A program made the translations under genes and the position numbers. A DNA stretch of 64,000 bases from Polynucleobacter hirudinilacicola (lineage in GTDB: Bacteria; Pseudomonadota; Gammaproteobacteria; Burkholderiales; Burkholderiaceae). The notes below the pieces were generated by a model. The model searched no databases. It was given only the letters and a program-made list of their open reading frames with translations, and was not told the DNA's origin. The stretch is from contig NZ_NAIA01000003.1 in the NCBI RefSeq assembly GCF_002192535.1, positions 465,954 through 529,953 of the forward strand, in the 5' to 3' direction. Shown in pieces: positions 38,608 to 47,559 of the stretch (its first letter is position 1; every line of letters starts with the position of its first letter).

Positions 38608-39036
38608 CTAATTGGCTAAAAAGAGCCAATCTGGTAAGGCCTTGGGCTTCAGGGTAGTGGTGTCAACACAAACAATATGTAGTGTGGCACTGGCGATTAC
38701 TTGCATTTCTTGCTCATCGCCATTCTGAATTTTTCTCTGCGCATTTTGTTTGACTACTACCTGCGTGCGACCCCGATGCTCAATGACTTGATCAATGTAT
38801 AAAAGATCATCTAAACGTCCAGGCTTATAAAAGTGCATTGATAGCTCTCTCACTGGCAGCAAGATGCCAAAGTCATTGATGAGCTTACTGGGGCTGAGAT
38901 CACGCTGCGCCAACCATTCTGCGCGACTGCGTTCAAAGATTTCGAGGTAGCGGCCATGGTAAACAAAGCCAGCGGCATCAGTATCGGAGTAGCACACACG
39001 ATGAACGTATGGAAATGCAGAGTGGCTTGTAGTCAT
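38608..39036 (-). CDS. Acyl-CoA thioesterase, YbgC-like hotdog
   Basis: HRVCYSDTDAAGFVYHGRYLEIFERSRAEWL. Confidence 0.93.
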   Translation of the reverse strand: MTTSHSAFPYVHRVCYSDTDAAGFVYHGRYLEIFERSRAEWLAQRDLSPSKLINDFGILLPVRELSMHFYKPGRLDDLLYIDQVIEHRGRTQVVVKQNAQRKIQNGDEQEMQVIASATLHIVCVDTTTLKPKALPDWLFLAN

Positions 39037-39052
39037 AAGAGGTGGGTGATAG

Positions 39053-39511
39053 TTAAATGGTTTTTTCTAATAAGAGAATCATATTACGATGGGCAATTCC
39101 TGCTTCGTCGTAGATGGGCCCCTCGGCTATAAAGCCGAACTTTGCATAAAAGGGCGCTGCAGAGATTTGGGAGTGCAGCACCAGGGTTAAGACTCCTTCT
39201 GCTTTAGCCAGAGTAATTAAGCTGCCCAAAATCGCTGCGCCAATATGTTGATTGCGATAAGCACTTAAGACTGCCATGCGCCCAATTTGTGCATGATGAT
39301 TGTCTAAGCTCACCAATCGCCCTGTACCTACACAGAGACCATCTTGGTAGGCCAAAGCATGCCTTGCTAAAGAGTCATGCTCGTCTAGCTCCATATTCTC
39401 AGGGACACCCTGTTCTTGGATAAATACCTTCTCTCGAATGAGGTAGGCCTCTTGGGAGGCTACCTGCCAGGGTTTGATCAGAATTTCTAGGGTATTCAAA
39501 GGGTTTGGCAA
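39053..39511 (-). CDS. GNAT family N-acetyltransferase
   Basis: IREKVFIQEQGVPENMELDEHD, IGRMAVLSAYRNQHIGAAIL, FYAKFGFIAEG. Confidence 0.92.
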   Translation of the reverse strand: MPNPLNTLEILIKPWQVASQEAYLIREKVFIQEQGVPENMELDEHDSLARHALAYQDGLCVGTGRLVSLDNHHAQIGRMAVLSAYRNQHIGAAILGSLITLAKAEGVLTLVLHSQISAAPFYAKFGFIAEGPIYDEAGIAHRNMILLLEKTI

Positions 39512-39645
39512 TTAATAGTCAGTTTTAGTAGGGGTATAGGTTTAATTTACCAAATATGCACAGGAAACTACATAGGTCATGGTTACAATGATTTGTGGTC
39601 CAAATTAGGGCTCAATCCAACCTACTTACTTGTTTAGGAGTTATC

Positions 39646-40227
39646 TTGAAAAAATCGTTACTTGCTGGTTTATTCGCTGCAGCGGGCTTAGCTTTTGCAG
39701 CTTCTGCTTTTGCTCAGGCGCCTGCAAAAATGTTGCCATTGGCAGCCGAAGTTGTTGTACTGACTGCAACTGTTGATTCTGTTGATGTGAAAAAGCGCAT
39801 CGTTGTATTAAAAGATGCAAACGGTAATACAGCGCAAATGAATGTCGCTAAATCAGTCAATGATCTAGATAAAGTAAAGAAGGGCGATATTTTTGTGGTT
39901 GAGCATGCGCAAGCGATTGCCGTTGGTTTAACAGCTGCTGCTAAAGATGCTAAGCCTGGTGTTTCTGGTGTGCGTTCTGTAACAGTAGCAGGCAAAGGTT
40001 CTGCTAAGCCATTTGAAGAAATAACTGACACTATCTATGCAACTGTGAAGATTTCAACTATCGATACAAAAACACGTATCGTTACTTTCACAATGCCAAG
40101 TGGTGAGAAGCAAAAGGTTAAAGTTGATCCAGCAGTTCTCGGTCTTGAGAAATTCAAAGCTGGTGATGACGTAATCGTTGAGTTTGTGGACGATACAGCC
40201 ATTGGCTTTGTAACACCTAAGAAGTAA
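39646..40227 (+). CDS. Exported protein with two related beta-rich modules
   Basis: TTG start preceded by TTAGGAGTTATC; signal peptide KKSLLAGLFAAAGLAFAASAFA. Track start 39595 lacks this SD context. Confidence 0.75.
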   Translation: MKKSLLAGLFAAAGLAFAASAFAQAPAKMLPLAAEVVVLTATVDSVDVKKRIVVLKDANGNTAQMNVAKSVNDLDKVKKGDIFVVEHAQAIAVGLTAAAKDAKPGVSGVRSVTVAGKGSAKPFEEITDTIYATVKISTIDTKTRIVTFTMPSGEKQKVKVDPAVLGLEKFKAGDDVIVEFVDDTAIGFVTPKK

Positions 40228-40261
40228 TACAGCATCTCTGGCACAGCGCCAGAAGCTAGTA

Positions 40262-40290
40262 AAAAAGCCCGCAGATGCGGGCTTTTTCTT
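40262..40290 (+). terminator. Intrinsic terminator (bidirectional)
   Basis: AAAAAGCCCGC-AGAT-GCGGGCTTTTTCTT perfect stem. Confidence 0.92.
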
Positions 40291-40308
40291 ATCGTAAATC
40301 TTGACTAC

Positions 40309-40533
40309 TTAAGCGCTTTTAGCAACCATGACATCGGATGCCTTAATGACTGCCCAGGCTTGATCACCAACTTTGAGATTTAATTCATCCACAGCTTCAT
40401 TGGTAATGGAAGCGGTAACAATATGGCCGCCACCAATATCCAACTTAACGTGTGAAGTGGTTTGACCCATCTTGAGTTCAACAACTTTCCCGCTCAGGGT
40501 ATTGCGTGCGCTAAGTTTGACTTTAAGTTCCAT
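40309..40533 (-). CDS. Molybdenum-pterin binding (Mop/TOBE) protein
   Basis: KLSARNTLSGKVVELKMGQTTSHVKLDIGGGHIVTASITNEAVDELNLKVGDQAWAVIKASDVMVAK. Confidence 0.93.
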   Translation of the reverse strand: MELKVKLSARNTLSGKVVELKMGQTTSHVKLDIGGGHIVTASITNEAVDELNLKVGDQAWAVIKASDVMVAKSA

Positions 40534-40541
40534 GATTTCTC

Positions 40542-41414
40542 CTAATAAACGTACTGCTTGGCATATGCCGCATCATTATAAAGAGACTCTTTGTGCTGAG
40601 ACTTTCCGTAGTTGCGAATAATGGCCTGGCCCTCATCTGAGGCGACAAATTGAATGAATTTGACTGCAATATCTCGATCTGAAGTTTTACCAGCAGGGGC
40701 CGCAAGCGCATCATAGGTATTCACTAGAAACTTATCGCCCCTATAAAGAATCTGCAAATTAGGCGCCACATCTTTTTCTGCCACCCACGTACTGCTGTCA
40801 GACATGAAATAAGCATTCTCCGCATTCGCTCTCTTGAGAGAGGCAGTCATGAAGTCATTGGTAATGATGTACCAATTACCCTCAGGTGTAATGCCTGCCT
40901 TCTTCCAGATATCCATTTCTTTTTGGTGGGTGCCTGATTTGTCACCCCTAGAAATAAACTTAGCCTGAGCTTTAGCTATCTTAGAGTAGGAATCTGCTCC
41001 ACTCGTGGCACTCTTGATATTAGCCGGATCATTTTTAGGGCCGACGATATAAAACTCGTTGGAGCCAATTAATGTGCGATCGGTGGCCCAACCCTCGGCA
41101 ATTGCTTTATTCACTGCCTCAGGAGCGTGCACCATGATCATATCGACTTGTTGGGTCTTTAGGAGATTCAGTGACGCTCCGCTACCAGCCTTAATCCAAA
41201 TAAGACGAGCACCTTCTTTTTTATCAAAGGCTTCGCCGAGTGCTTGCAAGAGGCCAAGCTCACCTGGGCTACCTGTAGCTAGCTTGAAACTTTTATTTCC
41301 TTGCCCATAAATAGCTTCGGATTTGAGTGGGTTGGTTTGTGCCATTGTGGTTTGCATCGCTACGCTAGCAATAATGCTAGTTAGCAGATATTTCCATAAT
41401 CGTGAAGAGATCAT
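40542..41414 (-). CDS. Tungstate-type ABC substrate-binding protein paralog (TupA-like)
   Basis: ATGSPGELGLLQALGEAF, FISRGDKSGTHQKEMDIWKKAGI; shares layout with the neighbouring TupA. Confidence 0.82.
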   Translation of the reverse strand: MISSRLWKYLLTSIIASVAMQTTMAQTNPLKSEAIYGQGNKSFKLATGSPGELGLLQALGEAFDKKEGARLIWIKAGSGASLNLLKTQQVDMIMVHAPEAVNKAIAEGWATDRTLIGSNEFYIVGPKNDPANIKSATSGADSYSKIAKAQAKFISRGDKSGTHQKEMDIWKKAGITPEGNWYIITNDFMTASLKRANAENAYFMSDSSTWVAEKDVAPNLQILYRGDKFLVNTYDALAAPAGKTSDRDIAVKFIQFVASDEGQAIIRNYGKSQHKESLYNDAAYAKQYVY

Positions 41415-41431
41415 TTTATTTAGCTATCCAA

Positions 41432-42265
41432 TTATTTCTTAGCATTTGGGAAGAAGAGTTGTTCGCCATCAATCTTGTAGCTGGCAATTACTTCTTGACC
41501 ATTTTTAGAGATCAACCAGTCAATAAACTCTTGTCCTTGAGCTTTCTTCACGCTAGGAAACTTAGCTGGGTTGACCAGCATCACACCATATTGATTAAAC
41601 AGCTTAGGGTCGCCTTGCACTAGGATCATTAAATCGCCACGGTTCTTAAAGCTAATCCAAGTTCCACGATCGGCCAAGATATAGCCATTCATAGCAGAAG
41701 CAGTGTTGAGGGCAGGGCCCATACCTGAACCTGTTTCTTTGTACCAAGCAGTGCCAGGAGCGATAGCGATGCCAGCGCCTTTCCAGTAACGCAGTTCAGC
41801 AGCATGTGTGCCACTCTTATCGCCACGCGATACGAATGGTGCTTGAGCGGCGGCAATCTTTTGAAGTGCTACTTGAATATCTTTGCCGCCACCTACTTTT
41901 GCAGGATCTGTTTTAGGTCCGATGAGGACAAAATCGTTGTACATCACTTCATAGCGTTTTGTGGAGAATCCGTCCTCAACAAACTTTTCTTCAGCAGCCT
42001 TGTCATGAACAAACACAACATCGGCATCGCCACGACGTCCAATATCGAGAGCCTGACCAGTGCCTACTGCAACGACTTTGGCATCAATCCCCGTTTTCAT
42101 CTTAAAAATAGGCAGGATGAAGTTAAAGAGGCCGCTCTGTTCAGTGGAGGTGGTGGAGGACACCACAATAGTTTTTTCTTGGGCATACACCTGAGAACTG
42201 CCCATCAAGACTGTTACCAAGGTGCCAAAAAATAGATTTGAGATTAGCTTTTTCATAGGATTCAA
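41432..42265 (-). CDS. tupA: Tungstate ABC transporter substrate-binding protein (TupA)
   Basis: VVSSTTSTEQSGLFNFILPIF, VAVGTGQALDIGRRGDADVVFVHD, FVSRGDKSGTHAAELRYWK. Confidence 0.9.
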   Translation of the reverse strand: MNPMKKLISNLFFGTLVTVLMGSSQVYAQEKTIVVSSTTSTEQSGLFNFILPIFKMKTGIDAKVVAVGTGQALDIGRRGDADVVFVHDKAAEEKFVEDGFSTKRYEVMYNDFVLIGPKTDPAKVGGGKDIQVALQKIAAAQAPFVSRGDKSGTHAAELRYWKGAGIAIAPGTAWYKETGSGMGPALNTASAMNGYILADRGTWISFKNRGDLMILVQGDPKLFNQYGVMLVNPAKFPSVKKAQGQEFIDWLISKNGQEVIASYKIDGEQLFFPNAKK

Positions 42266-42331
42266 AAAGTAGTTGATTAAAACGACATGATCGCATACAT
42301 TAATACTTATTGAATATGCAAAAAATTACAT

Positions 42332-43354
42332 ATGCAAATTGAGATCCGTCCTACGCTAGTTGTTCAATCCCGGGCTGAGGGTAGGGGCTCTATAGACTTG
42401 ATTTGGCTTGCGCGCCTCCTTAAGGACATAGGGCGTGGCAGCTCTTTAGTAGTTGCCAGTAAAAAATCTGGCATCTCTTATAGAGGCGCCTGGGGGAAAT
42501 TAAATCAAGTTGAAGCCAGCTTGGGCATGCCGCTGATTGTCAGGACTAAGGGGCACGGATCAATCCTGACTGAATTTGGAACTTTCTTCATTCAGTTTAT
42601 TGATGAGATGCAAGCCAATCATCATGAGAGCGGCAATGCTTATCAGGATGCATTGTTAAAAGAAATTAAAAAAATTGAAAAATCAGAAAGCGCTCGATGG
42701 AAATTTTTATCGAGTAGCGATTCGATCATTCAAAGAGCAGTGACAGAAGTTAAAGGTTTTGATTTAAAAATTGCTGGGTCAGGAGAATCTCTAGAAAAGC
42801 TATTGAACAATGAAGCGCATATTGCTGGCTACCATGTCTCAGATGAAAAAAGTTCACAAGCTATTCATCGTCGATTATCGAAAAGTGAAATACAAATCTA
42901 TCCTGTGATGAAGCGCACGCAGGGGCTGATTGTTAAAAAAGGCAACCCTCTAAGGATACGTTCAATAGATGATTTGGTGGACCGAAAGGTGCGCTTTATT
43001 AATCGACAAATTGGTTCTGGCACTAGACTGCTCTTGGATACGCTGCTCATGGAGGAGGGAATCGAGCCTTCTGACATTAATGGTTATTTACATGAGGAGT
43101 TCACTCACTCTGCAGTAGCGAATGCCATCTTGGCAAGTAAAGCAGATGTAGGGGTCGGAGTTAAAAATGTCGCCATGGAGAATGGCTTGGGATTTGTGCC
43201 TTTGAAGGATGAAATTTTCTTTATCGCCATGCATAGGGATATGGTTTCTCAGTCCGATGCTTCAAAATTGATTCGGAAGATTCGGAGTTACTCTGGTGAG
43301 ACGCCGGGCTATAAAGCAGTTAGTCTCAACCGCCAGATTGAAGGCTGGCTATAA
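42332..43354 (+). CDS. ModE/LysR-type HTH fused to a periplasmic-binding-like domain (transcriptional regulator)
   Basis: N-terminal IDLIWLARLLKDIGRGSSLVVASKKSGISYRGAWGKLNQVEASLG (ModE HTH style); C-terminal PBP-like IAGYHVSDEKSS...VKKGNPLRIRSIDDLVDRKVRFINRQIGSGTRLLLD. Confidence 0.85.
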   Translation: MQIEIRPTLVVQSRAEGRGSIDLIWLARLLKDIGRGSSLVVASKKSGISYRGAWGKLNQVEASLGMPLIVRTKGHGSILTEFGTFFIQFIDEMQANHHESGNAYQDALLKEIKKIEKSESARWKFLSSSDSIIQRAVTEVKGFDLKIAGSGESLEKLLNNEAHIAGYHVSDEKSSQAIHRRLSKSEIQIYPVMKRTQGLIVKKGNPLRIRSIDDLVDRKVRFINRQIGSGTRLLLDTLLMEEGIEPSDINGYLHEEFTHSAVANAILASKADVGVGVKNVAMENGLGFVPLKDEIFFIAMHRDMVSQSDASKLIRKIRSYSGETPGYKAVSLNRQIEGWL

Positions 43355-43383
43355 ATTCATAGCAGGGCTAGAATAGTTTTGCT

Positions 43384-44139
43384 ATGAAATTCCGTCTCCA
43401 GTATTTACTTGCCCCTTTATTTTTCTGTGCAAATCTTGCATGGGCACAAACGACAACCGTGGCGGTTGCAGCCAATATGAAGGATGCGTTTAGCGAAATC
43501 AGTCTAGCCTACAAGGCCGCAGGTAATTCTGAACCTAGGATTGTGTATGGCTCATCAGGCAATTTTTCAGCGCAGATTATGAATGGCGCCCCATTCAAGT
43601 TATTCGTATCTGCTGATGAATATTTTCCGCTTGAGCTTTATAAACAGGGTAAGACAATCGATGATGGTCTTGTATACGCTATTGGTAAGTTGGCGATCAT
43701 CTCCAAAAACTCTACTGGAATCCGATTATTGGATAGCAAGGCTGATCTGATCAAGGCAATTAATAAAGCCAATAAGATTGCCATCGCTAAGCCTGAGCTA
43801 GCACCGTATGGAAGGGCTGCTGTGGAGTATCTAAAGGCAGAAGGGCTATGGAATATTGCTAAAGATAAATTGATCTATGCAGATAATGTTGGTATTGCAA
43901 CGATGTACGTAGTAACAGGTGCGGCTGATTTGGGCTTTACCGCGCTATCCTTAGCAAGGTCTGCAGAAATAGCCAAAGAGACAAGCTATATTCTTCCTGA
44001 CGGTAATTTATATGAGCCCATTAAGCAGAGAATGGTTTTAATCAAGGGCGCTCCTCGAGAGGCGGTAAGCCTTTATCAGTTTATGCAAAGCCCTCAAGCA
44101 AAATTGATTCTGCAGAAGTACGGTTACAGCACCCCGTAA
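43384..44139 (+). CDS. modA: Molybdate ABC transporter substrate-binding protein (ModA-like)
   Basis: TTVAVAANMKDAFSEISLAYKAAG, YGSSGNFSAQIMNGAPFKLFVSADEYFPLELYKQG. Confidence 0.9.
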   Translation: MKFRLQYLLAPLFFCANLAWAQTTTVAVAANMKDAFSEISLAYKAAGNSEPRIVYGSSGNFSAQIMNGAPFKLFVSADEYFPLELYKQGKTIDDGLVYAIGKLAIISKNSTGIRLLDSKADLIKAINKANKIAIAKPELAPYGRAAVEYLKAEGLWNIAKDKLIYADNVGIATMYVVTGAADLGFTALSLARSAEIAKETSYILPDGNLYEPIKQRMVLIKGAPREAVSLYQFMQSPQAKLILQKYGYSTP

Positions 44140-44212
44140 TTTTTCCTTTTGAGCCCTTTTTCTCAATTTAGGCTACAGTCTTATGTATTCAATTGTTTAA
44201 GAGGGCCTCTAC

Positions 44213-44608
44213 ATGAAACTAAAGTCCACTGTATTTCTGCTATCTAGCTTCTTGGGTATTTTTCTTGTTGGATCTGCCCATGCCCAGTCTGGCGAAAATA
44301 CGTACAAGCAAGTTTGTGCAAGCTGCCATGGGGCTGGCGTTCTGAATGCACCTAAGCTTGGAGATAAAGCAAAGTGGGCGCCACTTATTGCTGAGGGGCA
44401 AGTAATACTGACGGCACATGGTTATGTTGGGGTGCGATCTATGCCTGCTAAAGGCGGTAATCCTAATTTAAGTATCGAAGGATTTGCTGATGCTTTAGTT
44501 TATATGGTGAATAACTCAGGTGGTAACTGGAAGTCACCGAATGCGCAAACCATTGCAGCTATCAATAAAGAAGTTGAGGCTCGCAAAGCAGGATTAAATA
44601 AGAAGTAA
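44213..44608 (+). CDS. Cytochrome c5-family c-type cytochrome
   Basis: Signal peptide, CASCHG heme motif, distal MPAKGGNP. Confidence 0.92.
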   Translation: MKLKSTVFLLSSFLGIFLVGSAHAQSGENTYKQVCASCHGAGVLNAPKLGDKAKWAPLIAEGQVILTAHGYVGVRSMPAKGGNPNLSIEGFADALVYMVNNSGGNWKSPNAQTIAAINKEVEARKAGLNKK

Positions 44609-44628
44609 GACAGCAGAGCGATCAGTGC

Positions 44629-44661
44629 ATTCAGCGCTAAGAAGTGCTCCTAGCGCTGAAT
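44629..44661. repeat. Inverted repeat/hairpin between convergent genes
   Basis: ATTCAGCGCTA-N11-TAGCGCTGAAT, perfect 11-bp stem, no T-tract. Confidence 0.8.
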
Positions 44662-44671
44662 ATTCAATGGC

Positions 44672-45670
44672 TTAGTCTGCTTTAATGCCAGCATCCTTAA
44701 TTACTTTAGCCCACATATTCAATTCCCTTTGAATTCGCTTTGCTGAATCAGCTGGGGTAAGGTAGTTCACATATACGCCAGCAGCTAACATGCGCTCTTG
44801 TACATCGGGGCGCTGCAAAATCACTTTGATATCGTTATTGAGTTTGTCAATAATCGGTTTTGGAGTGCCTGCGGGAGCGAGGATTCCAAACATACTCACA
44901 ACATCAAAGTTGGGTAAGCCAGTAGCTTCGGTAATAGTTGGCACATCAGGTAACTGACTAATACGTTTAGCAGTGGTTACTGCTAATGCTCTTAGTTGGC
45001 CAGCTTGAATAAATTGCAGTGCCGCCGGAACAGTCTCGGACATCGTTAGCACCTGACCGCCTACCAGGTCTGTCATAGCAGGGCCACTACCTTTATAGGG
45101 CACATGCAAGAGATCCAAGCCTAATTGCGCGCGGAACATTTCCATTGCTAGGCGTTGTGGTGCGCCTGCGCCCGAAGATGCAAAGGTGAGTTTGCCTGGA
45201 TTGGCTTTGGCATAAGCAATAAATTCCTTCATATTCTTCACGGGAACAGAAGGGTTCACTACAAACACTAGCGGCACAACACCAACGACACCTACAGGCG
45301 TGAAATCTTTTTCTAAGTTGTATTTAATGCCATCTTTGTTAAGGTTGGTATTAATCGCATGTGATGTGAGGGCACCCATTAATAAGGTGTAACCATCTGC
45401 AGGTGACTTAGCCACCATATCCGCGCCAATATTGCCGCTATCTCCTGAGCGGTTATCGGGTAGTACTTGCTGACCTAGTGACTTGGACAACTCTTGCGCC
45501 ATGATGCGACCAATCACATCAGTTGCGCCTCCCGGAGGAAAGGGAATCACCAGTCGAACTTGCTTGTCCGGGTAGTTCTTGCTTGCTGCATCTGTTTGTG
45601 CTGAGGCATTGCCTAAAATGGCAGTGGTGCAAAGTGCAATAAAAAGGGATTTTTGAATTAGTTGTCTCAT
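44672..45670 (-). CDS. Tripartite tricarboxylate transporter substrate-binding protein (Bug family)
   Basis: YPDKQVRLVIPFPPGGATDVIGRIMAQEL; SGDSGNIGADMVAKSPADGYTLL. Confidence 0.93.
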   Translation of the reverse strand: MRQLIQKSLFIALCTTAILGNASAQTDAASKNYPDKQVRLVIPFPPGGATDVIGRIMAQELSKSLGQQVLPDNRSGDSGNIGADMVAKSPADGYTLLMGALTSHAINTNLNKDGIKYNLEKDFTPVGVVGVVPLVFVVNPSVPVKNMKEFIAYAKANPGKLTFASSGAGAPQRLAMEMFRAQLGLDLLHVPYKGSGPAMTDLVGGQVLTMSETVPAALQFIQAGQLRALAVTTAKRISQLPDVPTITEATGLPNFDVVSMFGILAPAGTPKPIIDKLNNDIKVILQRPDVQERMLAAGVYVNYLTPADSAKRIQRELNMWAKVIKDAGIKAD

Positions 45671-45774
45671 ATCTTTTTTAATTTAGGTTTGGAATACGAG
45701 TTTGTATTATGACCAAAATTAGGCTTCCTGTGCTAGATCAAGGAATGATAGATTTGACTAATTACAATAAGCCC

Positions 45775-46056
45775 ATGAACCTTGAGCCCCACCAGATTGA
45801 AGTCATTGGTTATTGCGCCGCATTCTTGACCACGATCGCTTTTTTGCCCCAGGCAATACAGTCTTGGCGCACCCGGGATTTATCGGGGGTGTCATTGGGT
45901 ATGTACTCCTTATTTGCTGCTGGGGTGGGGCTTTGGCTGATTTATGGTCTCATTATTGAGAAGTGGCCCCTCATATTGGCGAATGCTTTGACCTTTGCTT
46001 TGGCTCTGAGCATCTTGTTGCTGAAATTGCGTCATACTTCTAAACATCGGAAATAA
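45775..46056 (+). CDS. SemiSWEET-like sugar transporter (PQ-loop)
   Basis: IGYCAAFLTTIAFLPQAIQSWRTRDLSGVSLGMYSLFAAGVGLWLIYG; start corrected to the ATG at 45775. Confidence 0.88.
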   Translation: MNLEPHQIEVIGYCAAFLTTIAFLPQAIQSWRTRDLSGVSLGMYSLFAAGVGLWLIYGLIIEKWPLILANALTFALALSILLLKLRHTSKHRK

Positions 46057-46090
46057 ACGCTAATCCACGGCATCCCATAGAAAGGGTTTT

Positions 46091-46783
46091 ATGAGTTCAG
46101 CATTTGTGATTGACCCACCACCAGTAGTGTCCCTACCTGTGACTGGCGATACCCGTCGTTTTGCAGTAAATCGTATCTATTGTGTTGGTCGCAACTATGC
46201 AGACCATGCACGTGAGATGGGTCATGATCCTGATCGAGAGCCACCATTCTTTTTTATGAAGCCAGCTAACTCTATCGTGACTGACGGCAAAGATATGGCT
46301 TATCCTAATTTATCCAAAGATGTGCACCACGAAATCGAAATGGTAGTTGCTATTGGTAAAGGTGGCGCCAATATTTCTGCTGATAAAGCCCTCGATCATG
46401 TTTATGGTTATGGCGTTGGTTTGGATATGACAAGGCGTGATTTACAAGGGGAAGCTAAAAAGATGGGGCGCCCTTGGGATACAGGTAAGGCATTTGACCA
46501 GGCAGCTCCTTGTGGAGAAATTACTCCGGTCACAAAGTGTGGTCATCCAGCAAAAGGCGCTGTCAAACTTTTAGTAAATGGCGAAGTCCGTCAAGAGGGT
46601 GACTTAAACCAGTTGATATGGAATGTGCCCGATACCATTGCCTACCTTTCTACTTTATTTACATTAGAGCCAGGCGACTTAATCTACTCAGGCACTCCTG
46701 CAGGAGTTGGTCCGGTGAAGAAGGGCGATGTACTGATTGGAAGTGTTGAAGGTTTAGTCAATTTGAATACTAAGGTTATTTAG
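46091..46783 (+). CDS. Fumarylacetoacetate hydrolase family protein
   Basis: IYCVGRNYADHAREMG, FFFMKPANSIV, IEMVVAIGKGG, PGDLIYSGTPAGVGPVKKGD. Confidence 0.94.
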   Translation: MSSAFVIDPPPVVSLPVTGDTRRFAVNRIYCVGRNYADHAREMGHDPDREPPFFFMKPANSIVTDGKDMAYPNLSKDVHHEIEMVVAIGKGGANISADKALDHVYGYGVGLDMTRRDLQGEAKKMGRPWDTGKAFDQAAPCGEITPVTKCGHPAKGAVKLLVNGEVRQEGDLNQLIWNVPDTIAYLSTLFTLEPGDLIYSGTPAGVGPVKKGDVLIGSVEGLVNLNTKVI

Positions 46784-46840
46784 TATTTAATACGCCGTCA
46801 AATTTGATGTCTAGGCGGCGGCCTGCGCTAGAATTCACCT

Positions 46841-46999
46841 ATGTATATGTTCCTGCCTTTCCTGACAGCGTTGATCGGACTTATTTTGGTCTGGTTTGAA
46901 AAGCGTCTAGCTGGCTTGGTCGTATTGGCGATTACCGTTGGAATCTTGCTTGTCTGGTTCCGCTCTCATGCAACCACCCATCTTCATCTCAGCCTGTGA
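46841..46999 (+). CDS. Small membrane protein, DUF5993-like (absent from ORF track)
   Basis: Hand translation: MYMFLPFLTALIGLILVWFEKRLAGLVVLAITVGILLVWFRSHATTHLHLSL*; overlaps the GTG start of the DsbB-like gene (GTGA). Confidence 0.75.
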   Translation: MYMFLPFLTALIGLILVWFEKRLAGLVVLAITVGILLVWFRSHATTHLHLSL

Positions 47000-47559
47000 G
47001 TAAGACTTCTTTCCCGTCTTTGGCTGCACTTGGCAATCAACTGGCTCTGATTTCAATTATTGGAGTTCTGTCTTACGCCTTTGTTGATCAGCTTTATTTT
47101 GGTGAGTTGCCTTGCCCGCTCTGTCTAATGCAACGTATTGGGTTTGTCATTATTGGCATTGCCTTAGTTCTCAATATCCGCTGTGGTGCGCACGCAGCAC
47201 ATTATGGTTGGGGCATTATTGGCGGCCTTGTAGGGATGATGGTTTCTTTGCGTCAGGTACTTTTGCATATCTTGCCTGGAGATAAAGGATATGGCGCTAC
47301 CTTTTTAGAGTTGCATTTTTATACCTGGGCCTTTGTAGCCTATATCGGCTTGCTATTGGGATTTGCAATTTTGCTTATGTTACCTAATCGCGATGTGCGA
47401 TCTCGCTCCATATTTGCAAATACCTTGGTCATTATTTTTATTCTATTAGTCGCAGGTAATTTGATCTCTACCTTATTGGAGTGTGGTGTCGGCCCCTGTG
47501 CTGATGATCCTGTGAAGTATGAGGGCTGGCTCTGGTTGCGTAACCGCTTTGGTTTTTAA
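46996..47559 (+). CDS. Disulfide bond formation protein B (DsbB-like)
   Basis: GELPCPLCLMQRIGFVIIG (CxxC in loop), four TM segments, later Cys pair LLECGVGPC. Confidence 0.9.
   Translation: MSKTSFPSLAALGNQLALISIIGVLSYAFVDQLYFGELPCPLCLMQRIGFVIIGIALVLNIRCGAHAAHYGWGIIGGLVGMMVSLRQVLLHILPGDKGYGATFLELHFYTWAFVAYIGLLLGFAILLMLPNRDVRSRSIFANTLVIIFILLVAGNLISTLLECGVGPCADDPVKYEGWLWLRNRFGF

Noticed and set aside
41804-42235. 143-aa plus-strand ORF antisense to tupA
   Set aside because: Overlaps a strongly supported gene on the opposite strand, no motif.
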